DNA from: Fomitopsis serialis
Lineage: Eukaryota; Basidiomycota; Agaricomycetes; Polyporales; Fomitopsidaceae
Direction: 5' to 3'
Length of the DNA: 64,000 bases
Assembly (NCBI RefSeq): GCF_022376445.1
Contig: NW_025955059.1
Coordinates: 62,001 to 126,000 of the forward strand
Part shown: one piece after another, positions 43,401-57,846 of the stretch
How the letters are laid out: each line of letters opens with the position of its first letter
How positions within the stretch are numbered: position 1 is the stretch's first letter
Program-made: the position numbers and the translations under genes
Notes under the pieces: model-generated
Told to the model about the DNA's origin: nothing
Databases searched by the model: none
Seen by the model: only the letters and a program-made list of their open reading frames with translations

Positions 43401-44087
43401 CTTGTGAAAGTCGTACTTGTTGAGCTGGCGGACGAAGGAGGCAAAGTTGGAGTGCTTGAACATGCGGGGGAGGATGGACTTTGTGAACTCGTTCATGTCC
43501 TTGACGACGAAGCAGTCGCCGTGGGGGCCCCAGGCGACGACGTGGGCCCAGGAGGTGTCCTCGAGCATCCTGGGCGGGGTCAGCGGTGGCTCAGCGGGGA
43601 CGCGGTGATACGCACTTGTAGAGCTTCTTGACAAAGTCGGAGGTGGAGGGCATGTCGGACTCGCCCTCGTGCTTGACGGCGTCATGATGGACGGGGGTGG
43701 GTGCGGCAGAGCGGTCGTCGCGTTCCATCATCCTCTTTGGGGGCGGCTGGTGGGACGAGGGGTGGCGGGGGTGCTCGCTGTGGGGGCGGAGGGGCGGGGT
43801 GATCTCGTCCCGCGACGAGGAGGTGCGGGACGGCCAGGGGAGGGTGGGGCCGAGGGGCGGGGGCGGGAGCTGGGCGGCTGCGGTGGAGAGGGACGGGTGG
43901 GGGTAGGTGGGGGCGGATAGCGGGCGTTGAGGGACGAGGAGGGGAGGTGGGAGGAGATGGGGGGGAGGGTGTTGTTCGAGGAGCGGGAGAAGGAGGCGAG
44001 CTGGTGGAGCTGGGACGGCGGGGGGAGCTGGGGGGACGCGAAGAGGTGGGAGCGGGAGGAGGGAGGGTAGGACGGGGACTGGTCCAT
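40472..44087 (-). CDS. SKN7: Skn7-type transcription factor (HSF domain + response-regulator receiver)
   Basis: Exons: 43616-44087, 43401-43569, 43298-43333, 42918-43239, 41068-42233 and 40472-41014. A Pro/Ser-rich start (MDQSPSYPP) leads to an HSF-type DNA-binding domain ([76 protein letters not shown]). A coiled coil ([11 protein letters not shown] to [10 protein letters not shown]) follows. After a 684-bp intron come a linker with about 17 Gln and then a receiver domain ([45 protein letters not shown]). The phospho-acceptor Asp is the first codon of the last exon. In yeasts Skn7/Prr1 is the output of the Sln1-Ypd1 phosphorelay for osmotic and oxidative stress. The joined length is one base short of a multiple of three; a C run (43909-43913 on the plus strand as G) appears to lack one base. 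Confidence 0.9.
41900..41955. repeat. CAG/CTG microsatellite coding poly-Gln in SKN7
   Basis: A run of CTG/TTG triplets on the plus strand encodes about 17 glutamines in the linker of the Skn7-type protein. Likely variable in length between strains. Confidence 0.8.
42234..42917 (-). other. Unusually long (684 bp) intron of SKN7
   Basis: Donor GGGG|GTTTCC at 42917 and acceptor CCCACAG at 42234 join ENGGG to KIKAEEL in frame. The sequence is rich in CT tracts (CTCTCTCTCTCTCTCGCTCG). All other introns in the gene are 46-67 bp. Retention of the intron gives a stop after four codons (GFQS-stop), making an HSF-coiled-coil protein without receiver. Confidence 0.6.
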
Positions 44088-45660
44088 GGCGGGCGGTCGG
44101 GATGGCGGGCGAGCGCAGGTATATGTTCTGCGAGTGAGCGCGGTCTGGACGCGGGCGGCGATGCTGGGGAGACTGAAGACGGGTGGGGCCAGCGCCTGAT
44201 CGCCCCGTTATATGCCCTCCTTCCTCATATATCCGCCGAGAACCTTATTTCCCGGCCATCGCCCTTCCCTCGACTCAACCGATCCTATCGATTATTCGTA
44301 TTTGTCCCGGCAACCCCGCCCCGTGCCCCCCTGCACCCCACGCACGCCTCGTCGTCGTCGTCGCACACAGCGAGCAGCCCTCCGCAACCGCGGGCGTCTG
44401 CGTGCGTGCGTCCAGAACATCGCCGCGGAAAGATGGGCGGGCCTGGACCGCGGTCGCTCGCACTCGCCCCCGTCTGCGTCCCTCCAGGGGCATCCAGGCA
44501 CTCCCCAGAGATCCGCTCAGATCCCCGGCGCCTCCGTCTCCCCGCCTCCTCCCATCGCATCCTCGCTGCCTCCCGCACAACGCAAACGCCAGGACGCGCC
44601 CCGTGAATTTGCGGTGGAGCCGCGATGAGTACAGCGCCCGCAGCGTGCGTCGATGGTCCGCCCGCGCGGTGCCGACCGACGCCACGGCGCATTGCGACCT
44701 GCGGAGAGGCGCCCTCCCACGTCCCGGGGCGCCGCGCCGGCTCTCCGGTGTCCTCCCTCGCGCTCATCGACACCCACAACTCTGCCTCGGCCCTCCTCCT
44801 CCCCGTCCCCAGGCCCAGGCCCGCGCTCTGCACCGTCCATCACTGCCCGAATCAGCAGGCACCGCCCCAAACCCGGCGCACGCACGCGCGCCCGTCGCAC
44901 GACACTGCGCGCGCGAGATACGCCAAGGCGGCGGTGCGATAGCGGCTCGCACATGCGTGGAAGAGCCTGCCCTCCTAATCCGTTCTCCCCCTCTACAAAT
45001 TCGGCTCTCACCACTGCCCCCACTACAAATTCCCCTCCCTGTCCATCCCGACCCCCTGCGGTGCGCTCCGAGCCTCCTCAGCGGGCTGTCGACGGACAGA
45101 GACGCGCCGTGCGCGGTGTTCGCGGGTACGACGACGGCGCACGCGAGGTTGTAGGTCCAGTGGAGACATGTCGGAACCTTTTCGCTCGACGCAATACCTC
45201 GGAGCCGGCCCCTCCGTCGATCAGCAGGCCGATCCACATCCTGCCTGAACAACACCGGGCGCGCCGGCGGGCGACGAGGCCTGGCCCGCGCAGTGGGTCC
45301 AGGCGCAGACATACCACCAGCGAGCTCTATTCCTGCGCTAGCGGAACGCCGTGGCTTGCGAGCCTTCGTTGAGCCTCACTGGTCGCTATGGGCGAGACCC
45401 GTCTGCGTCTGCGTCTGGGTGTGCTCGAGATCGCCGTGGTGGGGACTGAGCGGGTCCCCGATGGGTTGGGTGTGTGCCGTCATGCACACTAGTACTGGTG
45501 CGCAGGGACCGACGTGCTTGGCGGGGGAGTCGGTGTCGCAGGTGTGCTGTACCCGGCCACCCTCTAGCACAGCGGCGTCGCGCCCTCGCCCGATGCATCC
45601 CCCCGAGAGCAAGTCACCGACCCCGAAAATCTCGGAAAGCACAGGTCGATCGCATCTGCT

Positions 45661-45790
45661 CATGATTGGCGGGCCTCGCGGGCCAGACCGTCCATTTAGC
45701 GGGTCCATGAACGAGAGCCCGGGAAGCGTCGACGGTGCGGGGTGCGAGCCAATCCCGACCCGTCGTCTGTCCGCCAATCACCGCTGGCCC
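45661..45790. promoter_or_regulatory. CCAAT-box module, copy 1
   Basis: ATTGG at 45665, CCAAT at 45749 and CCAAT at 45774, inside a stretch that begins TGATTGGCGGGCC and includes GCCAATCCCGA and CCAATCACCGCT. The spacing is 84 and 25 bp. Confidence 0.55.
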
Positions 45791-46149
45791 CCGCCGCTCC
45801 AGCGTGCGTACGGGTCCTTGGACGAGCTTGAAAGCGCGCCCGCTCTCGCTGCACCACGCAAGCTTGCCGCCGTATCTCCTCTCCCTCCGAGTCTGTCGGG
45901 AGCAACGCTGCGGTGCGATGCGGAGGACGCAGGCGTGGGCTTTTGCCATCTCTCGCCGGTGTGGGGGGGACACTCTGTGTGGTTCAAGGTACGTTGCAGC
46001 CTGCCGGTTGCTCGCCTCGACACGTCCGACCAGCGGCACACCCAACAAGTCTCGCGACGCACCCCGAGAATCCCGGACTCTCCGCCGCCACACCATCGAC
46101 GTCGCTCGATCGCGTCCGCCCCGTCGTCGATCTCATCGTCAGCCGTGCA

Positions 46150-46281
46150 TGTGATTGGCGGGCCTGGCAGCTTCGAATGAAGCCTGACGGGCCCACGCTC
46201 CAGACCGTCCATTAACGAGAACACCCCCCAGCGCGGAGCCAATCCCGATCCGCGGTGCGTCGACCAATCACCGCTTGCACG
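46150..46281. promoter_or_regulatory. CCAAT-box module, copy 2
   Basis: ATTGG at 46154, CCAAT at 46239 and CCAAT at 46264: spacing 85 and 25 bp, same orientation pattern and shared flanks with copy 1, including CAGACCGTCCATT. Such boxes bind the Hap2/3/5 complex in fungi. Confidence 0.55.
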
Positions 46282-46519
46282 ACGTCAGCGTCGAGATCCC
46301 CGCGTGGTCATGATCGGCGGGGCGTGTGGGCGACGTCGACGAGGCCGAGACCGGTCTCCCGCGAAGCCTTCGACGACAGGGCGCCCGCTCGGGCGGGGTG
46401 CGCACTGCGCCCGATACGGCCCTCCTGGATGTGCATGGTACGCAGTGGTACGCGTTGTTGACGGTTCTGGCCCTTGCTGCCAGTGGCCGTCCGCCAGCTG
46501 TGGCAGCTCCCGCACATCG

Positions 46520-46675
46520 CAAGGCGGTCGTACACTCTGGCCTGCACCAGATTGTCCACGATTCTCGGTCGCTGACATGGAAGACGTGAACCTCAGGTGA
46601 GGGACATTCGGCCTGGAGGTGCTGTATCATCCTGACTTGGATCATCCCAAGTTTGACTGCGAAAAGTGCAGATAG
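46520..46675 (+). pseudogene. 3' relic of the alpha/beta-hydrolase
   Basis: The frame GLEVLYHPDLDHPKFDCEKCR matches the end of the intact hydrolase (GLEVLYFPGLDHSNQFYHEECR, about 21890-21940). Upstream HQIVHDSRS corresponds to DQIVDSRE. The catalytic-His GLDH/DLDH motif is included. A frameshift and a stop separate the two parts and nothing of the rest of the gene was found. Confidence 0.6.
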
Positions 46676-47425
46676 TGCGTGATCAAGGTATAGTCTAAGT
46701 TCATTGACAAAGAGCGCGCGGTGGAGGGACGGCGGGGGCCAAAAGGCTCGACAGCGATGTTCTATTGCAAGTTAGAAGAACATTTACGACGTTGGAACAA
46801 ACGAGGGGGGCGTATCGTACACCTAGTCGGTCGATTCTACAGGACGGATTTCATTAGCCTAGTAACCCGTAGACAGATTTGTAAGCGCATATCTGAACAC
46901 ACAATAAAACACACAAGCGAAACCAGACGACGAAGGAACGTTGGTCTCCCACCGACGCGATATGACATCGCCTTTGATTCTGTTATTGTCTATCATATTT
47001 TCACCGCTCCAGTCGGCGGCGAACAGGTAGCTTCACACAGATCCTTGAACATGTAGACACAACGAGTACGTTCAGTTGTCTCGGAGGGCTAGACGTTCCA
47101 CCGGCCACGGAAGACGATGATTGACGAGGCACACTCCCTTAATGCACGCATTCCAGATACAGACACTGAGAGCCCATGCATCGTTTCATATACACTCCAT
47201 ATACTGCACAAAGACCGTACAAAAGCACTTTTGACCCTACTGTACACGCCATATGGCCCCTACGACTCGGATATTGCCATCCCATCTGGCAGAGTCGCCT
47301 CTACGGAAGCAACCCGAGCCAATACACAGACACTGATCCACGGTACGAATCCACAGCCACATACTTACACAGCTAGCTACAGTCTACGTAAGGAAGTTCG
47401 CCCTAACACGACGATAGAACGGGAT
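46676..47425. other. Intergenic region, AT-richer than its surroundings
   Basis: No gene seen. The catalytic part expected for the neighbouring UBP2-like gene is not here. Confidence 0.4.
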
Positions 47426-49622
47426 TTACAAACATACATACATACTGCCCTTTGCCCGATCCCACGCTGATTCAAGAGTCCGCCTATTCCTAGTGTCGGC
47501 AATGATCTTGAGTGCGGCGTTGAGCCTCATACGCATCTCCCCGCCTCTCTCCGGGTCTGTCCACGTTCGTCTTCTCGCGTTGCGCCATGCGTCCAGAACG
47601 AGCCTATCACCATCGAACTCGACGCCAAGCCCATCGTCCTGGCCGAAGCCCAAGAGGGCAATGGAGTCGCGAAGGTCATCGAACGTGTACCGATGGCGTT
47701 TGCGCTCGTCGTGGATCAACTGCTGGAGTGGCGGCGAGGCTTTGCCGACGTTCGCAAGCATCTGAACGATCTGGCAAAATTTGGTGAAGTACAGCGGCGT
47801 CCGCAGGGGGTCGCAGCGGCACTGCGCCTGATACGCGAAGCCCAGCAGCTCTATGCGAAATGAGCACTATGAAGACTGCCTGTTCTCGTCAACGTACCCC
47901 ATGTATATGAAGACGGCGTCATGCCGAGAGTTCTCCACGCATCGTCCAAGACACCCAGGTTCACGAGATCGTTAGGCAACAACCCTCGCGGAACTAGACG
48001 GGTGTCAGTATCGGTTAACAGACACAAAACGCTGCTTGCGTACTCTGCTTGACATGAGCGCCGATTTCCTCTTGGTACATCTCCCGGACATCCGTGGCAT
48101 CTACGCAAATCACCTGCGAGGAATAGTTGCCAAGATCCCCTTCTGTAACGTGCGTTATTACAATACACGACGCTATGCAGCGAGATACGCACTTGATTTT
48201 CGGTAGATAGCCAACCAGGCTGATATCTCTACCCACGCACGTAACAGCTTCGCCCGTATGTGCTTTCCCTCAGGAGTCGCGGGATCGATGTTCGGAGGCT
48301 GTAAGCTAAGGTTTTCCACGGCCGAGGACATATTGGCGGTAGTAGCCGTTGACTTCTTGATAGCAGGAAACCCTAGAAGCTCGAATATATTGCGACTTCG
48401 GGAGTGTCAGTACGTGCCAAGTGTCATACCCATGAATACTTACACAGTGTTGTTCCAGCCAAGTTTGTGCTGAAAGCGAGGACGGGTGACGGGCAGCGAA
48501 CGCTGCTCGTCTTTCCATAGACGGTTCTCGAGGATGCTGGACGAGGTAAGCGATTGTCACGAGTGTGTATGTGAAGCGGACGCACGTCAACATCGTCTCC
48601 CAGGCTGCCATCACGCTCCCCTTGGGTGTTCGATCGGGAGGAGGGTGGCTCCACTTGTCATGAGTGAAGGCCTGGTGGACGTTGTGAGGGATGACGCCAG
48701 GGAGGACGTCGGACACCATGCAATACTTGCTGCACTGGCAGCAGAGATACAGATCGAGGAGCCTGGGTGTCTCCTCCTCGTGTCTGAACGGTGTGCTCAG
48801 ATTTCGCGAGTCGACGGCGCGCTCATAGCGGTGCCAATGGTGCGTAGCATTCACTTGCGCGAACGGCTGCTCGCCGTCGCCGATGCACGAGGTAGTACCT
48901 TTGCGCCGCGCCGCGTCTGGTAGATTCTCGACTGTGCGTGCGAGAGGCGGGAGGACAGAAGACGAACCCCAGAGGATTAAGACCCAACCATTGTACTCGG
49001 CACAGTAGTAGGAGCGCGCATGAGGGATAGCCATCCGTGCTTCCTCTTGCGACGGCGCAAGCTGTGCGCTGTCAGGAGTGGTAGAGGGAAGGCGAGCCAT
49101 GACATTCACAGAGTAAAGAGCATGCTCTGGGTCGTGAATTTCGTCCGCAAGTAAAGGAGGCAGCATACCCGGCCCAGGCCTGGGCTTCGCTTCGTGCACA
49201 GCGGGATTGTACCAATTGAGCTCCTGGAAATCGTCACGGCCGTCGATGGCTATCTTGTGCGAGTTACCAGATTCTGACCACATATGACCAGACCACTGCG
49301 GCCCCCTGTCCCTGTACGATGACTGGTCCGATACTGACCAGCCTGTTGTGGCATCCTGATACACCTCCGGCCGGCTAGAGGCAAGGCTATCTTCCACGAC
49401 CTCTGGCTCACGATATGGCAATGTTGTTAGTGCTGTATTGCCTGTTCGAGATGATCCAGGCCTTGCGGATCCGTGGAATCTCGATGAAGAGACGGGTGCG
49501 GTCGGGGATGCGTTCGTGAGCTGCTGATAGTAATTCGATTGCGAACCATTAGTGAAAAGGGTCGGAAGCCAGGCGGCCCACGCATCAATCCATCGTATAG
49601 TCCTCTGCTGCTCGTTTGTCAT
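47426..49622 (-). CDS. UBP2-like deubiquitinase N-terminal module without catalytic domain
   Basis: Starts MTNEQQRTIRWIDAW at 49622. A long first exon (to about 48420) ends with a Cys-rich segment DLYLCCQCSKYCMVSDVLPGVIP and HPSSLSAQTWLEQH, as in the N-terminal region of UBP2-type ubiquitin hydrolases. After two or more short introns come LGVLDDAWRTLGMTPSSYTW and AYQAQCRCDPLRTPLYFTK, then a repeat-type helical domain (IALLGFGQDDGLGVEFDGD to NAALKIIADTRNRRTLESAW) like the RPT repeat of Ubp2. The frame stops at 47426. The catalytic C19 domain (the GLxNLGNTCY-type Cys box) is absent and not found downstream. It may be a truncated gene or a regulatory remnant; exon junctions between 47.85 and 48.42 kb are approximate. 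Confidence 0.5.
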
Positions 49623-51229
49623 TGTCGTCAATTCGAGAACAAAATGGCCACAACGAGAGCAGACGACGACAAGAAAGCTTTGAGGAGGCCGGGCAGGCAA
49701 ACGCGAACGAGTCGCGCAGCTCGTCACCACACCCTTCCTATTGCCTTTCTCGGAATGCCCGAGCCATGGCCGCTTATACTGAACGCTCTGCGCGATCGTT
49801 CTCGATCGTGGACCCGAAGTTGATCACACGAATATACATATGTTTGTGCCACATATATGCTCGTGATGACTCCATTCAGGCATCACAAAACCATGGTTAC
49901 CAGCAGGGCAGACAGGAGTAAAATATGACCTGAGTCTGCAGAAAGTGGTTCAACATCCTCATTCGATCCGAGAAAGTTACAGTCACAGCATTGGTACCTG
50001 AAAAGCGACAACAACGACAACACGAATACAGAAAGCTACACAGACACGGATGCAAACTCGAGATCCCACCAAGTACAGGATCCGATCCAAAGCGGAGGCG
50101 ATCAAAGTGCTCCTAAGTACATAGTATCACTGGGCCAGTCGTCTGGACCAGCGACAAGTACAGTTATATGAGTACAACGGCCTATGCGTCCAAACGTGAA
50201 CACTAACCATCGAGTATCTGAAGATAGGCTTTGACTAGCCAGAATGGACATAGGACCAACGGCTCGTGCGATCGCACCTATTATGCAATGCATCAACATT
50301 GAACGAATCGAAGACATCACGACCCGGACAATGACTTACCCTGCGCTTCCACGCACGGCGCGCACTCGCCGAGTAGGGATGGTGGCGTGGCGAAGGTGTA
50401 GGGTTAAACGACGGGACTTTCGGCATTTCAGCTCGTAGAACTGTGTGTTGACGGGTGGAGTTGCGAAAGCCTCGTACTCCGCGGTCATCTTGTACTCGAC
50501 CGGGTACGATGAGGTGTCGTAAGTGTATCTTCTAAAGCTGCGTGAGGCAGCCACGAGGCTGCGTCTGGTTGCTCTTCCGCGCCGTAATTCGCATCCGTGG
50601 ATAATTACATGTATGGGTGCGGCAGTAAATTGTCGAAGGAAGGTTTCAAGGGGCGACACTCACCGGCTGTAGCCGTCTTTTGGGCGCGCATGCGAAGATA
50701 CATATGAATACCTGTACAATTGGGCAAACTTGAACTACCGTCACAGTGACAGCCGAGAGCTTCTGCACCATAGGAACTACTTACAAAGGCAGCCGCCTAT
50801 GAAGCACACCGTGCAGGGCGCAATCGATCGAATGGCCGCAGTTGCTCACCGTGCCTTAGGTATGGTGAGTGCGATTGCTGGCGAATGCTACGCGGAAGGT
50901 AGAGGGGCCGGCTTTCGACGTCTCGGTCAGATGTTGGCCCAAGTCTGACACCACTGTGACGTAAAAAAACAGCCGGCGTTCGCTCAGCGGGCGCAACTGC
51001 TCGCTGGCGGGAACATCGCAGACCCCTAAGTCTGAGTCATATGCAAGCGAGAATGTCAGTAGGATCAGGACGAGTAATACAATTACACTTACAAGTTACC
51101 CCATGTAGATCATGCCCGCGCCGGATCGACTCGGACTGGAGAATCCCAGAGCTGTCAGTGTAACTCGGCTTCGAAACCCAAGAACCATGACATTGCCTTA
51201 CCTTATCTTTAGGTAATGAGGTGGCACAG
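49623..51229. other. Gene-poor region
   Basis: About 1.6 kb with no supported gene. A minus-strand frame at 50336-50659 (contains TAAPIHVIIHGCELRRG and SSYPVEYKMTAEYEAF) may be an exon of something unrecognised. Confidence 0.3.
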
Positions 51230-53250
51230 TGGCTGTCATATTTGATGTAAAAAGTGAGCATAGATTCTTCTCGGCTGACCACTGATTGCGACCTCTACCA
51301 CATGCCCGCCTAGGGTGGCATGTTTGCCTCGAGGCAAGTCAACTCCGAGGGGCTTGACACTTGTACTGACACTCACTGCGGCTTCCAAGGCGCATCGATC
51401 TTGCACCACTCCATCGCAGGCGTCCACTAATACCGTCCGAAGTTGTTGCTGCAGCCTTACTGGTATTGTCAATGTTATTTCGTACTGAACCTTAGCAGCG
51501 GACCCGCACTCACAGCATATCTCATCTGCAGAATCAGATCGGACGGCGGCGCAGAGCGCATCACCAGCCTCGAGTTCGACAGCGGGAAGCCTCTTCGGCA
51601 ATTGATATGCCGGCATCCTTCGAGACCCAAGTTCGCGGCCGCCAAAAAAATCGAAGCGCGACTTGTCTTCTGACATCGCCCCGGATTCTTTGCACGAGGA
51701 ACCACATGAGCGCAGCTATTTGGTATTTCCAAGTCGTCTTACGTCCCATTCACGCCGCGTTCATTCTATGGTCTGTCTGAGCATCGCCCGCTAGGTCTTG
51801 TACAATACCGCTTACCTTTACGACACCCAACTACCTGCTTTTGCCCCTATTTTTGTAGGGACATATACCCAAGTACATCACCGACGGTCAGGTTCGTACC
51901 GATACGCTTGCATAATCGCGATGGTTGCATGGCCATTTTAGGCGAACGCCAGGCGGAACACAACGGACTCATAACGCGCCGGATGCTTGTTGACTTCAGA
52001 TTGCTATATTCGGAGTCAGAACCCCAGACATGCAATCACATCTTCTGCAACGGTCTCCCTGCTTCATAGTGTGTGAGACGGGTCCGTAGAACAGATATGC
52101 AACGGGACTCACCTAGCGCAGATTGAGCGAGCAAGCATCCGATAGCAATCGTTTTCTTCACAGCCTCTTCGTTCGTCCTGAAGGACGGGTTCACCTCCTG
52201 TGTACCGATAAGTTCGGATCCGCAGGACCTCATCTAATCTGCACCTCACAATAATTTTCATTGCGACGAGACAACCCGTCTCGTAGGTCGCCTCGTAGAT
52301 AGTGCTCCTCCCTAAACGTCAGCCCACCACGCACCTATACAGCGCCTTCGTTCCACTACACCCGACATCGCTCGCCAGCCTATCGCTCACCAGCGTCCTT
52401 ATGCTGGGTGCGACCGTCGGCATAAACGTGTTTACATCAAAGGTCAGATGCACGGACTCGTCTCTTGGGGTTGACACAGTCGAGCGAGGTCGAGCGCCAT
52501 CTCGAGGACCCTCCCAATGCACCACTGGTTGACCTCGTGCATAGAAAACGTGTGCTTCTAGCCCGCGTCGACGTCACACAGGCGAATGTAGACGAGGCGG
52601 TGCGCCTGGACGAGCGGGCGCAACCAACTGAACTCGGAAACATTGGAGCCGAGTGTAGACTCCCCGTTTGTCAGTACGCAACATCGCGCGGGGAATGTGC
52701 CGCTTATGCAGTCAATTCGTTCCCGAGATAGTGCGCATGACTTGGGGGCAGAAACAGCTCAGCTGAAGTATGCAATCCGCTTCCAAATCTACCTACCTAG
52801 GGGTGTGATCGCCGTCGAGGGTAAAGACGACTGTCTGCTTCGCGTGACCCTTCGCGACAGCGTCGCAAACACGAGAGGCGAGGCCGGGGTTCTTCACCTT
52901 GCGGATAAAAGGACAGTTGAGTTTGCCCATTTCCTCGAACCTTCCAGCCGAGCCTGGCGAGCTATTCGTAGAGGCCGGCTTCGACGAGACGGACGGACTG
53001 AATGGGCATTCGATCCCAGGACTTCGTTCGGGTAGGCTGACAGGCACTCGTCAGTTGTAGACAACTGTCGGAGGAAGCATGCTGGAGGGGCGCCGTTAGC
53101 TTGGAAGAACGTGCTGTTCGAAGACGTAAGGCAGAATAATCCTTAAGGAGAGCGTCCTGCCGAGAACCCTGGCTAACACGTACAGTGACACTCGCAGCCG
53201 ACCAGTGCACGTTCAGAGCACGGTATACCTGACCACCTCTCCGTGGCGAT
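51230..53250 (-). pseudogene. Possible degenerate multi-exon gene, weak kinase-like segment
   Basis: Minus-strand pieces look like exons: RFEEMGKLNCPFIRKVKNPGL near 52.9 kb, LGRSTIYEATYETGCLVAMKII near 52.28 kb, EVNPSFRTNEEAVKKTIAIG near 52.16 kb, and a 146-codon frame at 51236-51676. The STIYEA-x-ETG-LVAMKII piece resembles a protein-kinase N-lobe (Gly-rich loop and VAxK). No catalytic loop or DFG was found and no consistent exon chain could be built, so identity and integrity are open. Confidence 0.25.
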
Positions 53251-55678
<2,428 letters not shown>

Positions 55679-56285
55679 AGTACAAAGTAATTCCCAAGGA
55701 AAGGTCTCGCTATACCGTTGTCTCATCGTGAACTCGTATCGACGCAACTCGTGTGGGCAGCGGCACAGGAACTGTCGTCCTTTGCCGCATCCGACAAGAA
55801 TCGTCGCCATGCGGGTGAGAGAAGACCGGCGCGTTCCACGACTTTACATGAGTACAGTTACTTCTGCTCACGATGGTGTACGAACGGGCACGTATCGTCT
55901 TCACAACACTTGCGGGGCAACACTGATGTTGAAGGTGAAACGTCGATAGGCCGATGCTCCTTTCGCCCCCACCACTCACGGCTAGGGCGTGGCGGAGCTG
56001 GCTCGACGGGACCTGTGCGTACACTCCAGACACTTCACTTGTCAAGGCTGCTGCTGAGGCTCGATGCATCACCAAATTGAGAGTATGAACAGGAAACACG
56101 TTATGCGTCGATTAAACAGACCACCTCCAGAGGATATAAATCTACTGTTCCTGATGCTTACACGCGATTACAGAGATTAGGTATATAGTGTCCACCAAAG
56201 AAAAAAAAATCCAGACAACCAATCACAGAACGGAGCGCGCACGAAGACAGTAGCCGGCCTGGTCGGCGCATGGAGGACGACGACA
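55679..56285. other. Convergent intergenic region
   Basis: About 600 bp between the ADE12 stop and the C2H2 gene stop. No gene seen. Confidence 0.4.
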
Positions 56286-57846
56286 TTACTCGTCCGACCT
56301 TGAGATGCCGAGCAAGTGGAACAGACCACCTTCACCGACGCACTCGTTACCCTCGTTCCTCACATGCCTGAGCAGCGCATCACGCCTGCTGAAGCCCTTG
56401 AAGCATCCGCCCACCATCTCCCGACCGTTGAACATCTTCTTCGGCGCCTTGTCCAGTCCTCGATCTTGTACTCTCTCCCTCCTCCACCGGCACACCGCAA
56501 CAGACCCACTTCTCGTGGCTGATGTTGTATCGGTGCGACTCCATATGCCGCCGCATGTCCGGCACCCGCCGTTTCTTCTGCACGTAGGAGCAGCCCACCG
56601 GGCACTCCTTCGACGTACCACTCAAGAACCGCTGCTCCGCGAGTCGGTAATCTTCATCACTTATCCTGATCTGCCTGTTACGGGCGCGAGGTGCGCCTCT
56701 GCAACGTTGCGGTCCAGAGGACGGCGCCGACGACAAGCTGGACTCCGAGAAGTTCGAGGGCGCAGGTGAGTGTCGCGGTGGCTGCCGCGAGCGTGCGGCG
56801 AGTGAAGTGGACGCCGATGAGCGAGGATAAGGTTGATAACGTGGTTTATGGTTGGTTGGAGGGGGTGATGGGACGAACTCGTCATCTGTCGCGTTCGCCT
56901 CGCTCTCGACGGAAGACTCGTGCTCGGCGTACGTTCGAATCGTCTTCGCGGCACGCATGCGGCTTGCACGAGGAAGAAGGGGCTCTTCGGGAGCGATCTC
57001 GACGGGTGGCGGACGGCGCGGTGTGCGGGAAGCCGTAGGGTTACGGCGAGGAGCTGGTCTGTTGCGTGGCAAACGAACGGAGTGAAGAGGTATGGACACA
57101 GATGATGCTTCGGAATTCTGGCGTGGAGAGCGAGACGTCGCCGGAGAAGGTGGCTTCTCGTACGGCGAGTAACGGCGCTTCGGTGTCGCTCTGTGACTCG
57201 AGGGGCCTGCCCGGCGACTAGGCGGGGTGGAGGAGGGCAGGTATGGTGGGTCGGCAACGGCGGGATTCGGGCTAAAGTGCCATGTAAGCCAAATGGCATC
57301 TAATGATGGTCATACTGATACGCACCTCCTGCCTGCAGGTTTGAGCCATGCCTGATCACCATTTGTATCCCATTGGTCCTGCTGAGCAGGGCCGACCTCA
57401 GAGCTCGAGCTCGAACCCGAGCGTGATCCGGACTTAGAAGAAGATGAACTTGAACCCGAACTAGAGCCCGAAGACACGTCTGCGTCTGAGGCCGACTCTG
57501 AGCCGGAGTCAGAACTGGATCTCGAGTTGCCGCGAGAGCGACCGCTCGGAGCAGAACTCTTGCTAAACCTGGACTGCGCCTGTTGGCTTGTTGTACGAGA
57601 GTGCGAGAGCGGGCGAGGGACATAGGAAAGGTCTGCCTTGCCTGAGCCTTCTGGAGTTGGTTGAGTGTTGTCCTCTTCGTCGGAACTGCTACTTTCTTCG
57701 GTACTCCAGTCGGTGGTGGTGTGCGTGCGTGCGTTCTCCGAGTCGCTGCGAGAGTGCGCGTCGACAGGGTGATCGTCGGAAGAGTGAGTACGCGAGGTGC
57801 ACGCGACGAGGTTGGAAAGATGTCGCCCGGCGCCGAATATAGCCAT
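56286..57846 (-). CDS. C2H2 zinc-finger protein with disordered N-terminus
   Basis: Starts [13 protein letters not shown] at 57846. A Ser/Asp/Glu-rich disordered region ([29 protein letters not shown]) runs to about 57360. An intron near 57.30-57.36 kb joins to [12 protein letters not shown] and a Pro/Arg/Ser-rich stretch ([18 protein letters not shown]). The C-terminus has [24 protein letters not shown] and then [48 protein letters not shown]2H2 fingers of a type frequent in basidiomycetes. The last finger lies in another frame; two single bases appear to be missing in GC runs between 56480 and 56530. Likely a DNA-binding transcription factor. Treating both halves as one gene is an inference from frame and layout. 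Confidence 0.5.

Larger units (their letters stand above)
44088..46519. other. GC-rich upstream region of SKN7 without supported genes
   Basis: About 2.4 kb, very GC-rich. Several long open frames exist on both strands and in several frames at once, which is expected of GC-rich DNA; none shows a motif or a plausible splice pattern. It probably holds the SKN7 promoter and long 5' UTR plus the duplicated CCAAT module listed below. Confidence 0.5.

Noticed and set aside
44088..46500. Several overlapping open frames of 100-320 codons
   Set aside because: They occur on both strands and in several frames at once in very GC-rich DNA, with Arg/Pro/Ala-rich translations and no motifs or splice logic.
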